A DNA stretch of 8,142 nt. It comes from Pseudomonadota bacterium. GTDB taxonomy: Bacteria > Pseudomonadota > Alphaproteobacteria > Acetobacterales > Acetobacteraceae. Shown one piece after another: positions 1 through 6,977 of the stretch (positions are counted from its first letter, which is position 1; the number at the start of each line of letters is the position of its first letter). Where the stretch lies: positions 1 to 8,142 of the forward strand of contig JAKAZJ010000062.1 in assembly GCA_021826565.1 (NCBI GenBank). The letters are read 5' to 3'. The position numbers were made by a program, and so were the translations under genes. A model generated the notes under the pieces. It did no database searches, was not told the DNA's origin, and saw only the letters and a list, made by a program, of their open reading frames with translations.

Positions 1-469
1 GCGGGTCGAGCAGCACCAGGCCGCGGCGTTCCGGCGGGGGGAGCAGGGCCTTCACAGCCGCGTAGCCGTCGCGTTGGTGCACGCCGACCTGGGGGTCGCG
101 GGAGAACCTGGCGCGCAGGGCGGCGTGGTCCTCCGGGTGCAGTTCGCAGCAGGCCAGGCGGTCGCCGGGGCGGAGCAGCGCGCGGATCAAGGTCGGCGAG
201 CCGGGGTAGGTGGCCGGCTCCGCGACCAGAGCCAGATAGCGGGCGAGGGCCGGCGGCGGGTCGGCGCGCAGCCGGAAGATGCCGCCGCGCCATTCCCCGG
301 TGCGCGTCGCCGGCCCGGCGGCGAGGTCGGCGCCGCCCGGCCCGGCATGGGTGTCGAGCACGAAGAACGGGCGCGGCTTGCGGGCCAGGGCGTCCAGCAG
401 CCAGACCAGCAGCGCATGTTTCATGCAGTCGGCGAAATTGCCGGCGTGGAAGGCATGGCGGTAGTTCAT
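1..469 (-). CDS. rlmJ: 23S rRNA (adenine(2030)-N6)-methyltransferase RlmJ, N-terminal part (cut by window edge)
   Basis: SAM-dependent methyltransferase that methylates N6 of A2030 in 23S rRNA (E. coli numbering), acting in the cytoplasm on the ribosome precursor. The window shows the first 156 residues of a family usually about 280 long; the C-terminal part lies beyond position 1. The N-terminus reads MNYRHAFHAGNFADCMKH, matching the family signature YRHSFHAGNHADVLKH. Further family landmarks follow in order: LDTHAGPGG (residues 38-46, SAM-binding loop), RTGEW (56-60), YPGSP (88-92), ELHPED (109-114), DGY (134-136) and RRGLVLLDP (148-156). The last of these is the beginning of the catalytic DPP(Y/F) motif and runs off the edge. 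The ATG at 469-467 fits the family start exactly, although no good Shine-Dalgarno sequence precedes it. The gene follows the glmU-glmS-membrane protein cluster on the same strand after a 137-base gap, so it may have its own promoter. Identification is from remembered family motifs and is strong. Confidence 0.93.
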   Translation of the reverse strand, partial: MNYRHAFHAGNFADCMKHALLVWLLDALARKPRPFFVLDTHAGPGGADLAAGPATRTGEWRGGIFRLRADPPPALARYLALVAEPATYPGSPTLIRALLRPGDRLACCELHPEDHAALRARFSRDPQVGVHQRDGYAAVKALLPPPERRGLVLLDP

Positions 470-516
470 CGCGTGCGCACCAAAGCGACGGCGCAATTCT
501 TCCGTGACCAACTTCG

Positions 517-540
517 CTCATGTGCGCAGATGCACATGAG
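517..540. repeat. Perfect 9-base inverted repeat (hairpin) between the membrane protein gene and rlmJ
   Basis: CTCATGTGC (517-525) and GCACATGAG (532-540) are perfect reverse complements around a 6-base loop GCAGAT. The repeat lies in the 137-base gap 470-606, 66 bases past the stop of the upstream leftward gene and 48 bases before the rlmJ start. There is no T-run on either strand, so it is not a classical intrinsic terminator. It could be a weak terminator, an RNA stabiliser or a dyad operator for rlmJ. I see no convincing sigma70-type promoter or other feature in the rest of this gap. Confidence 0.6.
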
Positions 541-606
541 TTACCTCACCGCCACGATGATCACCATAATCGGGCACATTCGCGTCTCCCGCGCCTAGCA
601 CCGTCG

Positions 607-1107
607 CTAACGCCCGCTCCCGAAGAGACCAAGATTGCGCACGAAATTCGCCCAGTTCTGCAACAACATTCCAAGTGGCGCTATCGCGTAGCAGCCGGGC
701 GCCGCGCCATGGGCTAACCCCGTCACCACTAGGATCGGCCCGACCGTCAAGCCGAGGCCGACCGCCGTGTTGACCCAGACCGTCGGCGGGTTGGGCCGTT
801 CCGCTGCGCGACGACGACGGCGCGGGTAGCTCAGATACCACGCCAGCATCAGGACCAGCGCCACGACGCCGGAAAGCCGCCACACGAATTCTGGCGACAG
901 CGCGAACAGCGAAAGAAGGCCCGGCAGCACGGCAAGTCCGGCAGCGCACAATCCCGTCTCGGCATAGGTTCGGGTACGGTGCAAACTCAGCCGGCTCGGA
1001 TGTCCCTCGACTTCCTGGCTCAGAATGATCGCGATCGTTGCTAACCCAACAAAGGTAACGGCAAGCCCCGCAATTACGTCCAGAAAGTCATAACTCGCCT
1101 GATCCAT
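607..1107 (-). CDS. Hypothetical small multi-pass inner-membrane protein
   Basis: Function not recognised. The product is 166 residues with four clear hydrophobic segments at about 10-29, 52-70, 77-95 and 113-132, plus a weaker one near 139-153. No signal peptide, cysteine motif or enzyme motif is visible. A basic cluster RRRRR at 96-100 follows segment 3 and, by the positive-inside rule, suggests that this loop is cytoplasmic. The first segment (VIAGLAVTFVGLATIAIIL) resembles the start of small uncharacterised membrane proteins common in bacteria. I chose the ATG at 1107-1105, 16 bases after the glmS stop, with GGGAA at 1120-1116 as a modest ribosome site. A TTG at 1131-1129 is also open and would overlap the end of glmS by eight bases, giving 174 residues. 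The close spacing suggests co-transcription with glmS. Base composition is visibly less GC-rich than its neighbours, which may indicate later acquisition. The gene is very likely real; its role is unknown. Confidence 0.75.
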   Translation of the reverse strand: MDQASYDFLDVIAGLAVTFVGLATIAIILSQEVEGHPSRLSLHRTRTYAETGLCAAGLAVLPGLLSLFALSPEFVWRLSGVVALVLMLAWYLSYPRRRRRAAERPNPPTVWVNTAVGLGLTVGPILVVTGLAHGAAPGCYAIAPLGMLLQNWANFVRNLGLFGSGR

Positions 1108-1123
1108 GCCCTGTGTTCCCGAG

Positions 1124-2947
1124 CTACTCAACCGTCACCGATTTCGCCAGATTCCGCGGCTGATCGACATCCGTCCCCTTCAGCACCGCCACGTGATACG
1201 CCAGCAGCTGCACCGGAATGGCATATAGAATGGGCGCCACGAACGGATCGACGGCCGGCAGCACGATGGTCTCGGCCGCAATCGGTGCCAGCCGCGCTGC
1301 GCCTTCGGCATCCGACAGCACGATCACCTGTCCGCCGCGCGCCGCGGCTTCCTGCAGGTTGGACGCCGTCTTCTCGAATAACGGGCCCGAGGGCGCGATC
1401 GCGATCACCGGCACCGACCGGTCGATCAGCGCGATCGGGCCGTGCTTCATCTCCCCGGCGGCGTAGCCTTCGGCGTGGATATAGCTGATCTCCTTCAGCT
1501 TCAACGCGCCTTCCAGCGCGATCGGAAAGCAATTGCCGCGTCCCAGATACAGCACGTCGCGCGCTTCGGCGATGCGCGCGGCCAGGCGCTGAATCGCCCT
1601 GTCATGATCCAGCATTTCCGCCGCCCGGCTGGGCACTTCCAGCAGCGCGGCGGTCAACGCGGCCTCCGCCGCCGCGTCGATCGCGCCGCGCGCGCGGGCC
1701 GTGGCCAGAGCCAGGCACGCCAGCACCGAGAGCTGCGCGGTGAACGCCTTGGTGGATGCCACCCCGATCTCCGGTCCGGCGACGGTCTGCAGCACCGCGT
1801 CCGATTCCCGCGCCATCGAGCTTTCCGGCACGTTCACCACGGACAGGATGTGCTGGCCCTGTGCGCGCATGTAGCGCAGCGCCGCCATCGTGTCGGCGGT
1901 TTCCCCGGATTGCGACACCAGCAACCCAAGGCCCCCGGCGGGCAGCGGCGGCGCGCGGTAGCGGAACTCGCTGGCGACGTCGCCGTCCGCCGGCACGCGG
2001 GCGAGCGATTCGAACCACCAGCGCCCCACCATCCCGGCGTAGAATGCCGACCCGCAGGCGCTGATGGTCACGCGCGGCACCCGCGCCAGATCGAACGGCA
2101 GTTCCGGCAGGCGCACCGCGCGCGTGGCCGGCGAGACCATCTGATGCAGCGTGTCGCCGATCACCGCCGGATGCTCGTGCAGCTCCTTTTCCATGAAATG
2201 GCGGAAATTGCCCTTGCCGATCGCAGCCCCGGTCAGTTGCGTCAGCTTCACCTCGCGCACCACTTCCGCGCCCGTCGCGTCGAAGAAGCGGGCGCCGGCG
2301 CGCTCCACCGCGACCCAGTCGCCATCACGCAGATAGGCGATGCGCCGGGTCAGGGGCGCCAGGGCCAGCGCGTCGGAGCCGACGAACATCTCGCCCTCGC
2401 CGAAGCCCACCGCCAGCGGCGCGCCGTTCTGCGCGCCGACGATCAGTCCGGGATGGCCGGCGAAGATCATCGCCAGGGCGTAGGCGCCCTGCAGGCGGCC
2501 GAATGCGGCCCCGGCGGCCTCCAACGGCGACATCCCTTGCGCCAGCAGCAGATCCACCAGCTGGGCGACGGTCTCGGTATCGGTTTCGGTGACGAACACC
2601 TGGCCGGCCGCCTCCAGCTCGGCGCGCAGCTCGGCGTGGTTCTCGATGATCCCGTTATGGACCACGGCGACGCGGGCGGTGCCGTGCGGATGCGCATTGC
2701 TTTCGGTGGGCGCGCCATGCGTGGCCCAGCGGGTGTGGCCGATGCCGGTGGTGCCGGGCAGCGCCGTCTGCTCCAGCGCCGCGACCAGGTTGGCCAGCTT
2801 GCCCTCGGCGCGGCGGCGGATGATCGCGCCATCCACCAGGGTGGCGACGCCGGCGCTGTCATAGCCGCGGTATTCCAGCCGCCGCAGCGCGTCGATCAGC
2901 AACGGGCAGGCGGGACGGTTGCCGATCGCGCCGATGATGCCGCACAT
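1124..2947 (-). CDS. glmS: Glutamine-fructose-6-phosphate aminotransferase (isomerizing)
   Basis: Cytoplasmic first enzyme of hexosamine synthesis: L-glutamine + fructose-6-P gives glucosamine-6-P + glutamate, the entry to UDP-GlcNAc. At 607 residues it is full length (E. coli 609). The N-terminal class II glutaminase domain (about 1-240) has the catalytic Cys2 in MCGIIG, EYRGYDSAG (25-33), HTRWATHG (71-78), the oxyanion residues N98 and G99 in HNG, and D123. Two SIS sugar-isomerase domains follow, with CGSAFYAG (298-305), SQSGETADT (345-353), KLKEISYIHAEGY (483-495), H502 in KHGP, and the C-terminal PRNLAKSVTVE with K602. All key catalytic residues are present. The ATG at 2947 is fixed because Cys must directly follow Met; a GGA at 2959-2957 is a weak ribosome site. 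It lies 83 bases downstream of glmU, an arrangement that fits a glmU-glmS operon. The gap is too short for the Gram-positive type glmS ribozyme. Confidence 0.98.
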   Translation of the reverse strand: MCGIIGAIGNRPACPLLIDALRRLEYRGYDSAGVATLVDGAIIRRRAEGKLANLVAALEQTALPGTTGIGHTRWATHGAPTESNAHPHGTARVAVVHNGIIENHAELRAELEAAGQVFVTETDTETVAQLVDLLLAQGMSPLEAAGAAFGRLQGAYALAMIFAGHPGLIVGAQNGAPLAVGFGEGEMFVGSDALALAPLTRRIAYLRDGDWVAVERAGARFFDATGAEVVREVKLTQLTGAAIGKGNFRHFMEKELHEHPAVIGDTLHQMVSPATRAVRLPELPFDLARVPRVTISACGSAFYAGMVGRWWFESLARVPADGDVASEFRYRAPPLPAGGLGLLVSQSGETADTMAALRYMRAQGQHILSVVNVPESSMARESDAVLQTVAGPEIGVASTKAFTAQLSVLACLALATARARGAIDAAAEAALTAALLEVPSRAAEMLDHDRAIQRLAARIAEARDVLYLGRGNCFPIALEGALKLKEISYIHAEGYAAGEMKHGPIALIDRSVPVIAIAPSGPLFEKTASNLQEAAARGGQVIVLSDAEGAARLAPIAAETIVLPAVDPFVAPILYAIPVQLLAYHVAVLKGTDVDQPRNLAKSVTVE

Positions 2948-2991
2948 GGATCAGGATCCGCCGTCAATGAGGGGGGTATCGTCGTTGCGAC

Positions 2992-3006
2992 CGGCCGGAC
3001 CGGCCG
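2992..3006. repeat. GC-rich palindrome between glmU and glmS
   Basis: CGGCCGG (2992-2998) and CCGGCCG (3000-3006) are perfect reverse complements around a single A at 2999. They lie in the 83-base gap between the glmU stop (3031) and the glmS start (2947). In the leftward mRNA this could fold into a short hairpin ahead of glmS. No T-run follows on that strand, so complete termination is not expected. Such a structure could modulate read-through or processing of a glmU-glmS transcript, but in DNA this GC-rich it could also be chance. Confidence 0.35.
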
Positions 3007-3030
3007 CGACAGCGATCAGAGACAAGCCGG

Positions 3031-4350
3031 TCACGCCCGGTCTCGATCATGGCGCGCCCGCAGCACCGCCGCGCGACCGGGCTTGGTCACCTGCCGTCCG
3101 CGCGCGACCGCCAGCGCATCCGCCGGCACGTCCTCGGTGATCACGCTGCCCGCGCCGGTGATCGCGCCCGCGCCCACCCGCACCGGCGCGACCAGCGCGG
3201 TGTCGGAGCCGATGAAGGCCCCGGCGCCGATCTCGGTGCGATGCTTGGCGGCGCCGTCATAGTTGCAGGTGATCGTGCCGGCGCCGATATTCGCCGCCGC
3301 GCCCACGCTCGCGTCGCCCAGATAGGTCAGGTGGCTGGCTTTCGCGCCGTCGCCCATCGCGGTGGCCTTGAGCTCGACGAAATTGCCGATATGCACCGCC
3401 GCCCCCAGCACCGTCCCGGGGCGCAGCCGCGCGAACGGGCCGATCTGTGCGCCGGGCCCGATATGGCAGCCCTCCAGATGGCAGAAAGCGCGAATCTCCG
3501 CCCCCGTCTCCACCACGACGCCGGGGCCGAACACCACGTTCGGCCCGATCGTCACGTCCGCCGCCAATACGGTATCGACACACAGGAACACCGAGCCGGG
3601 ATCGGTCAACGTCACGCCCGCCGCCATCGCCGCCGCGCGCAGCCGGTCTTGCACCACGGCCTCGGCGCGGGCCAGTTCGTCGCGCGCATTGATGCCGGCC
3701 AGTTCCGCCTCCGGCGCTTCCACCGCGGCGACACGCGCACCCTCCGCGCGGGCGTGTGCGACCAGGTCGGTCAGATAATACTCGCCCTTGGCGTTGTCGG
3801 GGCGGATCGCGGCCAGCCAGCGGCGCATGGCATCGGCCGGGCCGATCAGCGCGCCGGCGTTGCACAGGCCGATGGCGCGCTCCGCCGCGGTCGCGTCGGC
3901 GTATTCGACGATGCCGGTGACATAGCCGCCGGCTTCGATGATCCGCCCGTATTGTCCGGGATCGACGGGGCGGAACGCGAGCAAGGCCAAAGCCGCGTCG
4001 CCGGCGGCGCGCCGGTCGCGCAGGCGGCGTAGCGTTTCGGTGCGGATCAGCGGGTTGTCGGCATACAGCACCGCCACGTCACCGGCGCCGAACCATGCCT
4101 CGGCCTGGCGCGCGGCATGGGCGGTGCCCAGGCGTTGGTCCTGGATCACGGTCGCGTGTGGCGCCGCGGCCGCCGCCAGCGCGTCCATCCCCGGGCCGAT
4201 CACCACCACGATCCGGTCGAACACCGGCGCGGCGGCGGCGATCAGATGCCGCAGCATCGGCTGCCCGGCGATCCTGTGCAGCGCCTTCGGCAGCGCCGAG
4301 CGCATCCGCGTGCCCAGTCCGGCGGCAAGAATAACGGCGGTGGCGTCCAT
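3031..4350 (-). CDS. glmU: Bifunctional N-acetylglucosamine-1-phosphate uridyltransferase / glucosamine-1-phosphate N-acetyltransferase
   Basis: Cytoplasmic enzyme for the last two steps to UDP-GlcNAc: acetyl-CoA-dependent acetylation of glucosamine-1-P, then uridylyl transfer from UTP. It is 439 residues, slightly shorter than E. coli GlmU (456). The N-terminal nucleotidyltransferase domain shows LAAGLGTRMRSALPKALH (8-25), QDQRLGTAHA (70-79), YADNPL (96-101; D98 matches the Mg-binding Asp of GDVPL), KGEYYLTD (188-195) and N221 (second Mg ligand). The C-terminal left-handed beta-helix carries hexapeptide repeats from about 255 to 405 and the acetyltransferase core HLTYLGD (340-346), with H340 as catalytic base, then NIGAGTITCNYDG (354-366). 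I chose the ATG at 4350 because the family sequence begins immediately and AAGGA (4361-4357) sits six bases upstream. An upstream in-frame extension to 4503 lacks family similarity and crosses the start of gph. Probably the first gene of the leftward cluster, divergent from gph. Confidence 0.97.
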   Translation of the reverse strand: MDATAVILAAGLGTRMRSALPKALHRIAGQPMLRHLIAAAAPVFDRIVVVIGPGMDALAAAAAPHATVIQDQRLGTAHAARQAEAWFGAGDVAVLYADNPLIRTETLRRLRDRRAAGDAALALLAFRPVDPGQYGRIIEAGGYVTGIVEYADATAAERAIGLCNAGALIGPADAMRRWLAAIRPDNAKGEYYLTDLVAHARAEGARVAAVEAPEAELAGINARDELARAEAVVQDRLRAAAMAAGVTLTDPGSVFLCVDTVLAADVTIGPNVVFGPGVVVETGAEIRAFCHLEGCHIGPGAQIGPFARLRPGTVLGAAVHIGNFVELKATAMGDGAKASHLTYLGDASVGAAANIGAGTITCNYDGAAKHRTEIGAGAFIGSDTALVAPVRVGAGAITGAGSVITEDVPADALAVARGRQVTKPGRAAVLRARHDRDRA

Positions 4351-4391
4351 GCAGCATCCTTGCGGTCCGGTAGCGGGTAGCGTCCCGCCAC

Positions 4392-4419
4392 ATGCCATGT
4401 CAAAGGTGGGGCGTGTCAA
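4392..4419 (-). promoter_or_regulatory. Candidate sigma70-type promoter for the glmU-glmS cluster, with an 8-base direct repeat
   Basis: Reading leftwards, TTGACA at 4419-4414 is a perfect -35 consensus. After a 16-base spacer, TGGCAT at 4397-4392 is a poor -10 (three of six matches). This would start transcription about 35 bases before the glmU ATG. A second TTGACA lies at 4403-4398, exactly 16 bases further on, with no convincing -10. The two are part of a direct repeat, TGTCAAAG on the + strand at 4398-4405 and 4414-4421. The repeat could simply be two -35 elements or a tandem regulator site. The position in the 118-base divergent gap supports a promoter here. No clear promoter for gph on the other strand could be picked out. 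Confidence 0.4.
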
Positions 4420-4468
4420 AGCCTGCTTGCCTGATACGCGGTCACTTTGGATTTCGGAGCGTAACCTG

Positions 4469-5140
4469 GTGCGGCCCACCCTTGTTTGCGACCTCGACGG
4501 CACGCTGGTCGATACTGTTCCCGATCTGGCCGCCAGCCTGAACCGGCTGATGGCCCGGCGCGGTCTTGCCGGATTCTCGCGGCCCGAGACCGCCGCGATG
4601 GTGGGCGACGGCGTCGCGGCCTTGATCGCGCGGGCCTTCGCCGCCCGGAACGCGGCCCCGGACCCGGCGGCGGAGGCCGAGTATGTCGCCGAATACGGCG
4701 CCCATCTGCATGGCGAGAGCCGGCTCTATCCCGGTGTCGCGGACGGCCTGGCGGCGCTGGCCGAGGCCGGGTGGCTGCTGGCGGTGTGTACCAACAAGCC
4801 GGTGACGCCGGCCCGCGCCCTGCTATCGGTCCTGGGGATCGCCGGCCGATTTGCCGCCGTCGGTGGGGGCGACAGCTTCCCCACCCGCAAGCCCGACCCG
4901 GCGCATCTGCGCGCCACCCTGGCCGCGGCCGGGGGCGACCCGGGCGCGGCGGTGATGCTGGGCGATCACGCCAACGATCTGGCGGCGGCGCGCGGCGCCG
5001 GGGTCCCGGCGATCTTCGCCGCCTGGGGCTACGGCGCGGTCGCGGACGCGCCGGTGGTGGCGCGGGGTTTCGCCGAGGTCCCCGGGCTGGCGGCCGGGTT
5101 GCTGGGCGCGGGGCTTCACCCCTCTGCCCCGCGCCCCTAG
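4469..5140 (+). CDS. gph: HAD-family phosphatase, probable phosphoglycolate phosphatase
   Basis: Probably hydrolyses 2-phosphoglycolate to glycolate plus phosphate, a salvage step for a by-product of DNA repair or of Rubisco oxygenation. The HAD superfamily assignment is secure; the exact substrate is inferred. The 223-residue product has all four HAD motifs: DLDGTLVDT (8-16; nucleophile D8, acid/base D10), T108 in CTNK (107-110), K141 in RKPDP (140-144) and GDHAND (165-170; D166 and D170 for Mg). An alpha-helical cap of the Gph type occupies about 17-85. I chose the GTG at 4469: it has GGAG at 4456-4459 nine bases upstream, and the family sequence starts directly after it. No ATG lies nearby in frame between the ribosome site and motif I. 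The gene is divergent from glmU and 32 bases upstream of the ETF-QO gene, so those two are probably co-transcribed. Related alternatives are other small-molecule HAD phosphatases such as pyrophosphatase-like PpaX. Confidence 0.88.
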   Translation: MRPTLVCDLDGTLVDTVPDLAASLNRLMARRGLAGFSRPETAAMVGDGVAALIARAFAARNAAPDPAAEAEYVAEYGAHLHGESRLYPGVADGLAALAEAGWLLAVCTNKPVTPARALLSVLGIAGRFAAVGGGDSFPTRKPDPAHLRATLAAAGGDPGAAVMLGDHANDLAAARGAGVPAIFAAWGYGAVADAPVVARGFAEVPGLAAGLLGAGLHPSAPRP

Positions 5141-5172
5141 GCTGCCCGCCCGTCACCGCGCCAGGAACCGCC

Positions 5173-6810
5173 ATGGACACCGATCTGCCGCCCCGCGAGT
5201 CCATGAGCTTCGACGCCGTCATCGTCGGCGCCGGCCCGGCGGGTCTGGCCGCGGCGATCCGTCTCAAGCAGCGCGCGCCGGACGCGGCGGTGTGCGTGGT
5301 GGAGAAGGGGGGCGAAGTCGGCGCGCATATCCTGTCCGGCGCCGTGATCGAACCCCGCGCGCTGGCCGAGCTGTTCCCCGACTGGAAGGACCGGGGCGCC
5401 CCGCTGAACACACCGGCGGGCGAGGACCGGTTCCTGTTCCTGACCGCGACGCGGGCGTTCCGGATGCCGACGCCGCCGCAGATGCACAACGCGGGCAACT
5501 ACATCGTCTCGCTTGGCGACGTGGTGCGCTGGCTCGGCGCGCAGGCGGAAGCGCTGGGGGTGGAAATCTACCCCGGCTTCGCCGCCGCCGAACTTCTGGA
5601 GGAAGACGGGCGGGTGGTCGGCATTGCCACCGGCGACATGGGCATCGGCAAGGACGGCGCGCCGGGCGACAATTTCCAGCGCGGCATGGAGCTGCGCGCG
5701 CCGTACACGCTGCTGGCGGAGGGTTGCCGCGGGTCGCTGACGAAACAGGCCATGGCGCGCTTTGCCCTGCGCGGCGCGGCCCAGCCGCAGACCTACGCGA
5801 TCGGCATCAAGGAATTATGGGAGATCCCGGCCGAGCACCATCGCCCCGGCCTGATCGAGCACACGATCGGCTGGCCGCTCGATCCGCGTACCTATGGCGG
5901 GTCGTTCCTGTATCATTTCGGCGCCAACCTGGTGTCGTACGGCTTCGTGGTCGGCCTGGATTACGCCAATCCCTGGCTGTCTCCGTTCGACGAGATGCAG
6001 CGCTTCAAGACCCATCCGGCGGTGCGCGGGCATTTCGCCGGCGGGCGGCGGATCAGCTACGGCGCGCGGGCGCTGAACGAGGGCGGGTTCCAGTCGATCC
6101 CGCGCCTGACCTTCGCCGGCGGCGCGCTGATCGGCGATTCGGCGGGATTCGTGAACGTGCCGAAGATCAAAGGCTCGCACACCGCGATGAAGACCGGGAT
6201 GCTCGCGGCGGAGGCGGTGGCGGACGCGCTGGCCGGCACCCGCCCGGCCGAACTGGCCGCGTATCCGGAGGCCCTGCGGGCCAGCTGGGTGTGGGAGGAA
6301 TTGCGCGCGGTACGCAACATCCGCCCCGGCTTCGCCCGGCTTGGCCTTTGGGGCGGGCTGGCGAACGCGGCGTTCGAAACCTATGTCACGCGCGGCGCCT
6401 CACCCTGGACGTTGCGCCATCCGCATGCCGACAACGAAACCCTGCGCCCGGCCGATCAGGCGCCGCGCATCGCCTATCCGAAGCCGGATGGGGTGCTGAC
6501 CTTCGACCGGTTGTCCTCGGTGTTCATCAGCAACACCAACCACGAGGAAAACCAGCCCGCGCATCTGCGCCTGACCGATCCCGCGGTGGCGGTGGCAACC
6601 AATCTGGCGCGCTACGGTGGGCCGGAGGCGCGCTATTGTCCGGCCGGGGTGTACGAATTCGTCGGCGTCGAGGAAGGCCAGCCGCGGCTGCAGATCAACG
6701 CGCAGAACTGCGTGCATTGCAAAACCTGCGACATCAAGGACCCGACGCAGAACATCACCTGGGTTGTGCCCGAGGGCGGCGGCGGTCCGGCCTATCCCAG
6801 CGGAATGTGA
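5173..6810 (+). CDS. Electron transfer flavoprotein:ubiquinone oxidoreductase (ETF-QO / ETF dehydrogenase)
   Basis: Membrane-associated FAD and [4Fe-4S] protein that takes electrons from reduced electron transfer flavoprotein (fed by acyl-CoA and other dehydrogenases) and reduces ubiquinone. The 545-residue product fits the bacterial family length. An FAD Rossmann motif lies at 18-24 (VGAGPAG), followed by [10 protein letters not shown] (52-61), EGCRGSLTK (183-191), GGFQSIP (304-310) and the second FAD-contact region [20 protein letters not shown] (321-340). The C-terminal ferredoxin-like domain supplies four cluster ligands: C489 (YCPAGVYE), C513, C516 and C519 ([19 protein letters not shown]), ending in the family's PEGGGGPAY. 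All key residues are present. The ATG at 5173 has AGGA at 5163-5166; a second in-frame ATG at 5203 would remove ten unconserved residues. The etfA and etfB partner genes are not in this window. It follows gph by 32 bases and is convergent with the ThDP enzyme gene at the right. Confidence 0.96.
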   Translation: MDTDLPPRESMSFDAVIVGAGPAGLAAAIRLKQRAPDAAVCVVEKGGEVGAHILSGAVIEPRALAELFPDWKDRGAPLNTPAGEDRFLFLTATRAFRMPTPPQMHNAGNYIVSLGDVVRWLGAQAEALGVEIYPGFAAAELLEEDGRVVGIATGDMGIGKDGAPGDNFQRGMELRAPYTLLAEGCRGSLTKQAMARFALRGAAQPQTYAIGIKELWEIPAEHHRPGLIEHTIGWPLDPRTYGGSFLYHFGANLVSYGFVVGLDYANPWLSPFDEMQRFKTHPAVRGHFAGGRRISYGARALNEGGFQSIPRLTFAGGALIGDSAGFVNVPKIKGSHTAMKTGMLAAEAVADALAGTRPAELAAYPEALRASWVWEELRAVRNIRPGFARLGLWGGLANAAFETYVTRGASPWTLRHPHADNETLRPADQAPRIAYPKPDGVLTFDRLSSVFISNTNHEENQPAHLRLTDPAVAVATNLARYGGPEARYCPAGVYEFVGVEEGQPRLQINAQNCVHCKTCDIKDPTQNITWVVPEGGGGPAYPSGM

Positions 6811-6816
6811 GAGTGC

Positions 6817-6845
6817 GCGCGGCCCCGGTGGGGCCAGAGCCGCGC
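6817..6845 (+). terminator. GC-rich hairpin just after the ETF-QO gene, possible terminator
   Basis: Six bases past the stop codon, GCGCGGC (6817-6823) pairs with GCCGCGC (6839-6845). An overlapping alternative stem is GGCCCC (6821-6826) with GGGGCC (6830-6835) around a GGT loop. Either fold would be very stable. There is no T-run, so this is not a textbook intrinsic terminator; it may instead protect the 3' end of the mRNA. The placement directly after the last gene of a rightward pair supports a 3'-end role. Confidence 0.4.
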
Positions 6846-6868
6846 AACAATGTGAGCGACACGGGCGA

Positions 6869-6901
6869 CTGGTATCGACTTTCAATGAAAGTCGATACCA
6901 G
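6869..6901. repeat. Perfect 16-base inverted repeat with one-base centre, possible bidirectional terminator
   Basis: CTGGTATCGACTTTCA (6869-6884) and TGAAAGTCGATACCAG (6886-6901) are exact reverse complements around a single A at 6885. As RNA this would fold into a 14-15 bp stem with a tight loop. It lies midway between two convergent genes, the usual place for a bidirectional terminator, but no T-run flanks it on either side. It is much less GC-rich than the surroundings. The same kind of sequence (GTATC followed by GA) appears again at 6914, suggesting a repeat element rather than a lone hairpin. Confidence 0.75.
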
Positions 6902-6912
6902 CGTTTGGGATA

Positions 6913-6977
6913 AGTATCCGATTCACGCGGCGAAGCGTGGTCGCGTTGCGACTCACGTTTCTCTGCGATCGGATACT
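6913..6977. repeat. Compound palindromic structure: 10-base inverted repeat enclosing two hairpins
   Basis: The outer arms AGTATCCGAT (6913-6922) and ATCGGATACT (6968-6977) are perfect reverse complements 45 bases apart. Inside are two adjacent perfect hairpins: CACGC (6924-6928) with GCGTG (6935-6939) around GGCGAA, and GTCGC (6940-6944) with GCGAC (6948-6952) around GTT. The three stems could form a three-way junction in RNA or single-stranded DNA. The right arm runs into the stop codon of the convergent ThDP enzyme gene (CTA on the + strand at 6976-6978). I see no coding potential here and no match to tRNA architecture. What it does is unknown: terminator, structured RNA or relic of a small mobile repeat are all possible. 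Confidence 0.6.

Noticed and set aside
74..598. A 174-codon + strand open frame opposite rlmJ
   Set aside because: The opposite strand carries clear RlmJ motifs, and this translation shows only compositional Gly/Ala/Gln/Arg bias.
2948..3030. glmS ribozyme/riboswitch in the leader of glmS
   Set aside because: The gap is 83 bases, shorter than the roughly 150-base or longer ribozyme, and glmS follows glmU in a probable operon. The ribozyme is known mainly from Gram-positive bacteria.
1442..3262. A 606-codon open frame on the + strand, antisense to glmS and part of glmU
   Set aside because: The protein is Arg/Gly/His/Gln-rich with no domain motifs, and it lies opposite two unmistakable essential genes. 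Long antisense frames are expected in DNA this GC-rich.
4351..4503. N-terminal extension of glmU to an upstream ATG at 4503
   Set aside because: The added 51 residues have no GlmU similarity, would overlap the start of gph, and pass an ATG at 4350 with a good ribosome site.
6913..6977. tRNA or tRNA-like gene suggested by the multi-stem fold
   Set aside because: Only two inner stems of 5 bp are present, with no T-loop or anticodon-arm pattern, and the 10-base outer stem does not fit a 7-bp acceptor stem.
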